A stretch of DNA of 64,000 bases from NCBI RefSeq assembly GCF_000308655.1, contig NZ_BAGC01000041.1, forward strand, positions 248,001 to 312,000, given 5' to 3'. The DNA is from Nocardia niigatensis NBRC 100131 (GTDB taxonomy: Bacteria > Actinomycetota > Actinomycetes > Mycobacteriales > Mycobacteriaceae). Positions 53,846-61,300 of this stretch are shown in pieces (position 1 is the first letter of the stretch; every line of letters begins with the position of its first letter). The translations under genes and the position numbers were made by a program. The notes under the pieces were generated by a model. It was not told the origin of the DNA and did no database searches. It saw only the letters and a program-made list of their open reading frames with translations.

Positions 53846-55555
53846 ATGGTGGTCGTCGCAGGGTTGTCCGGTGAGTCCTATGACGTGGACAGCGAACCGT
53901 TCTACGCCGCGGGCAGCCGGTCCGTGCAGTATCTGTGCCGGGACCCGCGCGGGCAGCAGCGGCTGTACAAGATGTTCCGGACCCCGGTCACCGCTCCCGA
54001 CGTCATCGAACGGGCGCAGCAGGTCATGCTCTTCGGGCGGCAGACCGTCCTCTCCGACACGACCCCGGGCGGAACTGCGAGCGATGCCGCCCAGGCGGTG
54101 AACTGGCCCATCGACCTGGTGTCGCGCGAGGGGATGCTGGCCGGGACCGTGCATCCGCTGATTCCCCTGGACTATCTGCAGCCGGACGGGCGGCCGCGCA
54201 CCCTCGATCAGCTGTGGGCCGCGCCCGGGCAGGTGGGGTCGTACTTCCGTGCCGGGCTGATGATCCGGTTGTGCGACATCATGCGGGTGCTCGAGGATCG
54301 GCAGCTGGTGCACGGGGACCTGTCCGCCAAGAACGTGCTGTGGCAGACGGCCGCGCCGCTGGTGTACCTCATCGACACGGCCGGGCTGACGCCGGCCGAC
54401 GGCGCCTACGACCGGTTCAAGGATCGGTACGACCTGGCGTCGCTGGTGTATCGGACGCTGCTGCCGGACGCCGGGACGGGGGCGCCCGGTGCGGCATGGC
54501 AGCCGTCCGGGGTGCCCGCCGATCTCGATCCGCGAGTCCGGGCGCTGTTCGACCGGGCCTTCGGCAATGGCGGATTCGGGCCCGACGCGCGGCCTTCCGC
54601 GGCGGAGTGGGGTGACACGCTGCGGGCGGTGTATCTGACGCCCGACGGTGCGAACTATGTGCCCGAGGCGCTGGCGGTGCTGGATCGGCATACCGGGCAG
54701 CAGCCGGCGAGCGCGCCCGCCCTGCAGACGGTGGCCTTCGGTTCGCCGACCACACCGGGACAACAGACCGGTTGGTCCTCGCCGCAGCAGCCGACCGTGT
54801 ATCCGACCGCGCCGCAGTCCAATTCGACCAATACGGCGCTGAAGGTGATCCTCGGCGTGCTGCTGGTGGTGCTGGTCATCGCCATCGCGGTGGGCGCGGT
54901 GGTGCTCACCGGCAAGGACTCCAACAAGAACACCGCTTCCGGCAGCTCGACGACGACCGTCACCACGACCACGACGGCCCCGCCGACCACGACGACCGCG
55001 GCGTTCGACAAGAGCACCCTCAACCAGCAGGCCACCGACAAGACGCCCTTCACCGCGAACGCCCTACTGCCGCAGAGCTTCACCGACACCAAAGGCGTGG
55101 TGTTCAACCTCCGCTCCTCCGGCCCCAAGGACTGCGTCTCCAGCAACATGTCGCAGAACGTGAAGACCGCGCTGCAGAACAACAAGTGCCAGCAGATGAT
55201 GACCGGCGTCTACCTCGACCAGTCCGAGAAGATCCTGACCTCCATCGAGATCTTCACCTTCCCCTCCAGCACCGAGGCCGAGGCCATCTACAACGGCATG
55301 AAGGACCAGGACCAGATGTGGGACGTCTGGTGCCCCACCCAGGGCACCGGCGCCAGCGTCTGCAAAGCAGACTTCGACACCCTCCTGAAGGCCACCTACT
55401 CCAGCTGGGGCAGCCAGGAATACCGCTACCTCTACGAGTCCTACTCCCTCTACATCAACCTCGCCGTCGACAGCACCCTCAAACCCAACCTGGAAGCCCC
55501 CGCCCGCACCATCCTCAACCAGGTAGGCCCCGACTACTACTGGAAAACCCGCTGA
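53846..55555 (+). CDS. Atypical Ser/Thr kinase-like receptor protein
   Basis: A 569-residue type II-like membrane protein. The N-terminal cytosolic region (1-310) is a kinase-like fold: LYKMFRTPV carries a candidate ATP lysine, VHGDLSAKNVLW (H156-G-D158) is the catalytic loop and LIDTAGL (D177) stands in for DFG. These are atypical, as in kinases of VWA-linked bacterial operons, and activity is unproven. One membrane helix is at about 333-355, then a Thr-rich tether and a 190-residue external domain with Cys in KDCVSS, NNKCQQ, DVWCPT and SVCKAD. ATG at 53846. Monocistronic, flanked by terminators. Confidence 0.78.
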   Translation: MVVVAGLSGESYDVDSEPFYAAGSRSVQYLCRDPRGQQRLYKMFRTPVTAPDVIERAQQVMLFGRQTVLSDTTPGGTASDAAQAVNWPIDLVSREGMLAGTVHPLIPLDYLQPDGRPRTLDQLWAAPGQVGSYFRAGLMIRLCDIMRVLEDRQLVHGDLSAKNVLWQTAAPLVYLIDTAGLTPADGAYDRFKDRYDLASLVYRTLLPDAGTGAPGAAWQPSGVPADLDPRVRALFDRAFGNGGFGPDARPSAAEWGDTLRAVYLTPDGANYVPEALAVLDRHTGQQPASAPALQTVAFGSPTTPGQQTGWSSPQQPTVYPTAPQSNSTNTALKVILGVLLVVLVIAIAVGAVVLTGKDSNKNTASGSSTTTVTTTTTAPPTTTTAAFDKSTLNQQATDKTPFTANALLPQSFTDTKGVVFNLRSSGPKDCVSSNMSQNVKTALQNNKCQQMMTGVYLDQSEKILTSIEIFTFPSSTEAEAIYNGMKDQDQMWDVWCPTQGTGASVCKADFDTLLKATYSSWGSQEYRYLYESYSLYINLAVDSTLKPNLEAPARTILNQVGPDYYWKTR

Positions 55556-55566
55556 CCCCATAGGAA

Positions 55567-55600
55567 TTGGGCCGGTATCCAGGGGTGGATACCGGCCCAA
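55567..55600. terminator. Strong hairpin after kinase-like gene
   Basis: TTGGGCCGGTATCC (55567-55580) and GGATACCGGCCCAA (55587-55600) form a perfect 14-bp stem with a six-base loop, 11 bp after the kinase stop and 35 bp from the convergent small gene. Suits both directions. Confidence 0.88.
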
Positions 55601-55635
55601 CCTTCTCCGGGCGAGGGATCAACAAGACCCGAAGT

Positions 55636-55998
55636 TCAGAGGCCGGCGGTGGCGGCCAGGAGGGTGCGGGAGTGGGTGTCGTCGGTGGCCTGGATCAGGT
55701 CGGCCGCCAGGAGGTAGGCGGCGGCCATGTCGAGGGCCGAGTGCTGGAGGGCGGTGAGTGCCTCGGTGAGCCGGCGGCCCTTGTGCTCGAAACCGCGCCG
55801 GAGCTGGTGGGCGGAATCGAAATCGCCGAAGCCGGTGAGGGCATGGACATCGTGGCTACGCGCGATCTGCGGGTCCAGTGCGTCTGCGAACCGCAGGAAG
55901 GTTGCGGCACAATGGCGCGCCGAACCCATATCCAGGCGGAACGTGCCATCCTGGGCCCGCCGATACAGTTCGGTGGCCATCGCCTCGCCCGTGTTCAT
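55636..55998 (-). CDS. Small WXG100/ESX-like helical protein
   Basis: A 120-residue all-helical protein: LDMGSARHCAATFLRFADAL, then FGDFDSAHQLRRGFEHKGRR and ALQHSALDMAAAYLLAADLI. Layout (helix, short GFGDF turn, helix) matches nocardial type VII secretion substrate-like proteins, although no YxxxD/E motif is certain. ATG at 55998 follows a strong AGGGAGGGAG. It lies downstream of a DUF4254 gene in the same direction, 321 bp away. Function unknown. Confidence 0.6.
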   Translation of the reverse strand: MNTGEAMATELYRRAQDGTFRLDMGSARHCAATFLRFADALDPQIARSHDVHALTGFGDFDSAHQLRRGFEHKGRRLTEALTALQHSALDMAAAYLLAADLIQATDDTHSRTLLAATAGL

Positions 55999-56319
55999 GA
56001 CGAACTCCCTCCCTCGCATTGTGAAATGCCGTAATTGCACCCGCACTTTTGTGAATTCTCGGTCATGTGAATGAAACACGGCGTGAATTAAATACCGAGC
56101 GGATGGTTTTTGGACGCTCCGCGATTTATTCAGGGCGGGCGTGCCGCGCCAGTCGACCACGCGGCACGCCGGGCGGGGCGCCCCGTTGCGCCCGCCGTCA
56201 CGGCGGGCGACGCCTACGGTTCGAGCGAGCTATTGGTCCGATAGCACGACTCGGCCGACGTCACCGCTGACGATCAACGATCCGGCACCAAAACATCAAT
56301 TGTGTCAATGCATCTGGAA
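55999..56319. other. Intergenic region with hairpins
   Basis: No convincing gene in 321 bp. The half next to the WXG-like gene is AT-rich and probably holds its promoter on the minus strand. A hairpin, GCCCGCCG-TCA-CGGCGGGC at 56190-56208, could end the DUF4254 transcript. Confidence 0.4.
56190..56208 (-). terminator. Hairpin downstream of DUF4254 gene
   Basis: GCCCGCCG (56190-56197) and CGGCGGGC (56201-56208) form an 8-bp perfect stem with a three-base loop, 112 bp after the stop of the minus-strand DUF4254 gene. Confidence 0.5.
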
Positions 56320-56763
56320 TCATTGTTCTGGTAAACGGCGGCGGCCACCGGCCACGTCGATTACGAGATCAGTGTAGCCGTCGACCAGTTCGGCCAGGTG
56401 GTACCAGTGTTTATGGGTGTTGTCACTGGCCGCGCCCTCGTGATCGATCACCTGATTGGCCTCCACCCAGCTCCGGGCCATGCGGTCGACGACCGCGCCC
56501 AGGCTCTCGGTGTGCAGTGTGGCCCCGTTGCGATGTTGCGGCAGTTCCTGTTCCACCCAATCGTTGATATCGTCAACGAGTTCGCTGCGGCGACAATCGA
56601 TCTCGCTCACCATCATGGGATCTCTTACCTGCCCGCGCCGTTCGTGCAACTCGGCGAGAGCATGCGCCGACCGTAGCAAAACTCGATCTTGAAATCGCCT
56701 CCCCTGGAAGGCACAGAGCAATTGCGGAGCGGTCGGCAGCACGCCCGCTATCGACATGGTCAT
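56320..56763 (-). CDS. DUF4254-family protein
   Basis: A 147-residue helical protein whose middle, CRRSELVDDINDWVEQELPQ, then HTESLGAVVDRMARSWV, matches DUF4254, a family seen in actinobacteria and some Gram-negatives next to glycan or secondary-metabolite genes, with no known function. ATG at 56763 (second ATG at 56757). Divergent from the XRE regulator at 56942; it may share control through the inverted repeat in between. Confidence 0.75.
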   Translation of the reverse strand: MTMSIAGVLPTAPQLLCAFQGRRFQDRVLLRSAHALAELHERRGQVRDPMMVSEIDCRRSELVDDINDWVEQELPQHRNGATLHTESLGAVVDRMARSWVEANQVIDHEGAASDNTHKHWYHLAELVDGYTDLVIDVAGGRRRLPEQ

Positions 56764-56889
56764 CGAGACTCCCTATACGCACCCGACAGCATCACTAATC
56801 GCACCAACATGATTGGTCTCCGGATTCAGCTATACCGGTCATCGGATCGGTTGTTCACGAATAGGCTAGCTGGATCATGCTCTTACAAA

Positions 56890-56917
56890 TGCAAGAACGC
56901 AATACTGCGTTCTTGCA
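56890..56917. promoter_or_regulatory. Perfect inverted repeat upstream of XRE gene
   Basis: TGCAAGAACGCA (56890-56901) and TGCGTTCTTGCA (56906-56917) are perfectly complementary arms of 12 bp with a four-base spacer. The repeat ends 24 bp before the XRE ATG, and no other gene lies between. A half-site-like TTGCAAG follows. Likely operator of the XRE regulator. Confidence 0.75.
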
Positions 56918-56941
56918 AGTGCGACAGGCGAAAGGGTTGTC

Positions 56942-57805
56942 ATGGCAGGCAAGCGCACCGTGCTTACCGTCCGTTTGCGGCGGCTCGCTGCGATGCTGCA
57001 CGAGATGCGCGAGAACGCGCAGCTCAGCAAAGAAGTGGTCAGCGCCAAGACGGGCATCAACGTGACCACGCTCTACCGCATCGAAACCGCTCAGGCCAGG
57101 CCCCAGCGCCGCACCCTGACAGCCATGCTGGACCTGTACGGCATCGGCGAGCCGCAGCGTTCAGATGCCTTGCAGTTGCTGGTCGACGCGCTCCGCCCTG
57201 GCATGGCACGGTCTTTCGAGGACGCCGTGTCGGAGGTGTACGGCGCCTACATCAACTTCGAGGCCGAGGCGCTGTCGGCCCGGTTCTTCCAGTCCACCTA
57301 TATCCCGGGGCTGCTACAGACCGAGGCGTACGCGAACGCCGTCTACCAGACCACCATGCCCAAGATCTCGGATCAGGTTATCGAGCAACGCATCCGGGCT
57401 CGCCAGGAGCGGGCCAACGTGCTCATCAAGGATGATCCGCTGGAGCTGTGGGTGGTGCTGGACGAGGCCGTGATCCGCCGGCTGGTGGGCGGCCCGGAGG
57501 TGATGTTCCAGCAGTTCACCCAATTGCTCGAGCACACCGAGAAGCGCAATGTGATCCTGCAGATCCTCCCCTTCGACGCCGGCGCGCACCCGGGCATGCT
57601 GGGCTCCTTCACCCTGCTGGACTTCCCGGACCCGGCGGACCCGGAACTCGTCTATGTGGAGGGCATCGCCAGCGACGAGCTGATCGAGGGCCACCCGGAG
57701 GTGCGCCGCTACGGCGTCATGTTCGACCAGCTGCGGGCCATGGCGCTGAGCCCGCGAGACTCCATCTCGATGATCTCCCAGTCGATGAGCGAGCTGGGCG
57801 GCTGA
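56942..57805 (+). CDS. XRE-family HTH regulator with DUF5753 domain
   Basis: A 287-residue protein with an N-terminal HTH_31 domain (RLAAMLHEMRENAQLSKEVV, then SAKTGINVTTLYRIETAQAR; residues 12-65) and a C-terminal DUF5753 domain (FQSTYIPGLLQTEAYANAVY, VVLDEAVIRRLVGGPEVM, GSFTLLDFPDP). Such regulators usually pair with a DUF397 gene, which is absent here. ATG at 56942; a start 13 codons or more upstream would fall in the inverted repeat. Its position next to the NRPS suggests it regulates it; this is inference. Confidence 0.88.
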   Translation: MAGKRTVLTVRLRRLAAMLHEMRENAQLSKEVVSAKTGINVTTLYRIETAQARPQRRTLTAMLDLYGIGEPQRSDALQLLVDALRPGMARSFEDAVSEVYGAYINFEAEALSARFFQSTYIPGLLQTEAYANAVYQTTMPKISDQVIEQRIRARQERANVLIKDDPLELWVVLDEAVIRRLVGGPEVMFQQFTQLLEHTEKRNVILQILPFDAGAHPGMLGSFTLLDFPDPADPELVYVEGIASDELIEGHPEVRRYGVMFDQLRAMALSPRDSISMISQSMSELGG

Positions 57806-57811
57806 TCTTCC

Positions 57812-57829
57812 ACCCACCCCAGGGTGGGT
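57812..57829 (+). terminator. Weak hairpin after XRE gene
   Basis: ACCCACCC (57812-57819) faces GGGTGGGT (57822-57829), giving a 7-bp stem with a tetraloop, six bases after the XRE stop. Weak, and the next genes are in the same direction. Confidence 0.4.
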
Positions 57830-57953
57830 ACAGACGCACCCTCGGAGCGGGTTCGGGCAGCACTGTGGTCGCTATCGGCCACGGCGCGCGGAGGCGACAG
57901 TGGATACATACCGAACACCACCGCAAGCGCCCCCTCCGAGAGGATGATGTTCG

Positions 57954-58361
57954 ATGTGCAAGACGGTCGAATCGCCCGCCGCCATCGCGGTGACCGCCGC
58001 CGACTGCGAACTGAGCTACGCCGAGCTGGATCGCTGGAGCAACCGCGTGGCCCGCATGCTGCTGCGCCTCGGAGCCCACCCCGGCGCTCGCATCGTAATC
58101 GCGGAGACCCCGCAGCTGGAGGCTGCGGTGGCCCGCTTGGCCGTCACCAAGACCGGAGCGATTCCGGTGCCGCTCACCACCGAATCCGCGGTGGCGCGTG
58201 CCGATTTCGGCATCACCACCAAGGCCGGCCGCGAGCTGGTCACCGATCCGGGCCGCTGGCTGGTACTCGACGACCGCTCCACGCTGGTGCAGTACTTCAC
58301 CGGCTCGGATGCCCCGCTCACCGAGGCGGAGCTGCGGCCCGCGGCCGGAGTCGCCGCCTGA
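57954..58361 (+). CDS. Truncated AMP-binding (adenylation N-terminal) protein
   Basis: A 135-residue protein that matches only the first part of an NRPS adenylation domain: [20 protein letters not shown] is the A1 region and [20 protein letters not shown] corresponds to A2. The A3 P-loop-like motif (YTSGSTG) and everything after it are missing, against about 500 residues in a full domain. ATG at 57954 with GAGAGG upstream. It ends 37 bp before the NRPS start, probably in one operon. Codon use is normal and no frameshift is seen, so it may be a functional small protein or a remnant. Confidence 0.65.
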   Translation: MCKTVESPAAIAVTAADCELSYAELDRWSNRVARMLLRLGAHPGARIVIAETPQLEAAVARLAVTKTGAIPVPLTTESAVARADFGITTKAGRELVTDPGRWLVLDDRSTLVQYFTGSDAPLTEAELRPAAGVAA

Positions 58362-58398
58362 CCGCATCGAATCTTCTTCGCCAGCAGGATGTTTCCGA

Positions 58399-61300
58399 AT
58401 GACCTTCAGCACCCTGTCCGCATCTACCCCTGATTCGTCCGCGGCCTTCGCCCTCTCCGCGGCCCAGCGCGGCATCTGGTTCGCCCAGCAGCTGGCCGGC
58501 GATACACCCGTCTCGATCGCCCAGTACGTCGAGCTCACCGGCCCTGTCGACGTGGAGCTGCTGGCCGGGGCGGCTCGCCGCGCCGGACGCGAGTTCGGCA
58601 CCGGCTACCTGCGCCTCATGGAAATCGACGAGCTGCCCTGGCAGGTCGTGGACACCACGCTCGACGATCGCATGGAGACCGTCGACCTGAGCGGCGCGCC
58701 CGATCCGGAGGCCGCCGCGCAGGCGTGGATGCGCGCCGAGTACACCGCTCCCCTGGATCTGACGCGGGATCGCCTGTGCCTGGTCGCCATGCTGCGGCTG
58801 GGCCCGGACCGCTGGTACTGGTATTCGCGCTTCCATCACATCTTGATCGACGGCGTCGGCGCGCTCACCATGCTGCAGCGCACCTCGGAGATCTACAACG
58901 AGGCCGCCGCCGGGCGCGAGATCCCGCCCGGCAAGGCCGAACCCTTGCAGCGCATCGTGGAAGCCGATGCGGCATACCGGAATTCGGACAAGCTGCAGGC
59001 CGACCGGGAGTACTGGCGCACCCATCTGGCGGGGCTGCCGGAACCGGCGGTGCTGGGCCGGCGCACCGGCGCGGTCGACGCCCACCCCCGCCTGCTCAGT
59101 GGCGATTTGCCGGAATCCACTGCGGCCCTGCTGGATTCGCTCACCACCGCCCTGTCGACCAGTCCGGCCCCCGTCGTGGTCGCCGCGTTCGCCGCCTATG
59201 TGAGCGCCATGACCGGGGCGGGCGAGATCGTGCTGAGCCTGCCGGTGTCCGGCCGCACCACCGCCATCCTGCGCCGCTCCGGCGGCATGGTCGCCAATGT
59301 GGTGCCGCTGCGCCTGCACCCCTCCCCCACCGCCACCGTCGGGGATCTCATCCGCGCCACCCAGGGCGAGCTCACTGCCGCCCTGCGCCGCCAGCGGTAC
59401 CGGCAGGAGGACATCATCCGTGACCTCGGCTGGGCCATGGACGAGGTGGCGGGCTTCGGCCCGACGGTCAATCTCATGCTCGCCGACACCCGCATCCGCC
59501 TGGGCGGGGTGACCGGGCAGCTGCACGTGCTGACCTCGGGCATGATCGACGACCTGTTCGTGAACGTCTATCCGGGCGGCGGCGGGGAGAGCACCCGCAT
59601 CGACTTCCAGGCCAACCCGAACCGCTACGACGAGCCCGAGCTGGCCCTGCTGCACGCGCGGTTCCTCGACTTCCTGCACCGCTTCCTGGCCGGGGGCGTC
59701 GACCAGCCCCTCGCGGCGGTGACCGCGCTCTCCGAGGAGGAGCGCACCGCGCTGGCGCCCGCGCTGGGACGTGACGGCTCCCGGCCGCACACACTGCCCG
59801 AGATCCTCGACGCCGGAGCCGGCCGGGATCCGGCGGCCATCGCCCTGCGCGTCGACGGCACCGCCTTCACCTACCGCGAGCTCACCGGCTACGCGCATCG
59901 ACTGGCCCGCCTGCTGATCGCGGCGGGCGCCGGACCCGAACGCGCCGTGGCGATCTCGATTCCCCGCTCGGCGGAGTCGGTGCTGGCCATGTGGGCGGTG
60001 GCGCAGACCGGCGCGGCTTTCGTCCCCGTCGATCCCGGCTATCCGATCGACCGCATCGAGCACATGCTCAGCGACAGCGGCGTGGTCGCGGGCGTGACGG
60101 TGGCGAGCGCCCGGGCGGCGCTGCCGGATCGGATCGAATGGCTGGTGCTGGACGACCCGGACACCGAGAAGCTCATCGCCGCAGGCGATTCCGGCCCGAT
60201 CACCGATGCCGGCCGCCGCGCGCCCGTGCACCTGGACCAGGTCGCCTACCTCATCTACACCTCCGGGTCGACCGGCCTGCCCAAGGGCGTCGCGGTCACC
60301 CACCGGGGCCTGACGAATCTGGTCACCGGTTCGGGTGCGGCATTCGGCGTCGGCTCGGATGCCGTGGTGGCGCATGCCGTCTCGCCGAGCTTCGACATCT
60401 CGGTGGAGGAATTGCTGGTCGCCTTCGCGGTCGGCGCGAGCGTGGCCGTGGTGCCGCCGGCCGCCTACGCGGGGGACGAGCTGGCGCGGGTGCTGCGGCG
60501 CCTGGAGGTGACCCACCTGAATGTGACTCCGGCCGTGGCGAATTCACTGGAACCGGACTCCCTGCCGCGGCTGCGCACCGTGGTGGTGGGCGGCGACTCC
60601 TGCCCGCCCGAGTTGCCGGTCCGCTGGGCCGGGCGTCGCGTCATCAACGGCTACGGCCCGACCGAGGCGACCGTCACCTCCACCCTGAGCGCCCCGCTCG
60701 AACCAGGTGATCCCATCACCATCGGCGGTCCGTCCCGCGGCACGGCGGCGATCGTGCTGGATCCGTGGCTGCGCCCGGTGCCGCCCGGCGTGGTCGGCGA
60801 ACTGTATTTGAGCGGACCGGGTTTGGCGCGCGGCTACCACCAGCGCATCGGCCTGAGCGCCGCGCGTTTCGTGGCCAGCCCGTTCGCATCGGGCGCGCGC
60901 ATGTACCGCACCGGCGACCTGGTGCGCTGGCGGCGGCGGGCCGGACGCTGGGAGCTGGAGTACCTGGGCCGCGGCGACACCCAGGTGAAGGTGCGCGGTT
61001 TCCGCATCGAGCTCGGCGAGGTGGACGCCGCGGTGGCGCGGCATCCGGGTGTCGAGATGGCGGTCACGGTGGGTGCGACCACGCCGGGCGGGGCGACGGC
61101 GCTGGTGTCGTACGTGCTGGCGGCCGATTCGGTGGTCGCGCCCGAGGACGTGAGAACGACCGTCGCCCAGCAGCTTCCGGCGCACATGGTGCCGTCGGTG
61201 GTGATGGTGCTGCACACACTGCCGCTCACCCCGGCGGGCAAGGTGGACCGCCGCGCCTTGCCGCGCCCCGACTTCGGCTCCGGGCCCCGCGCGGGCCGAG

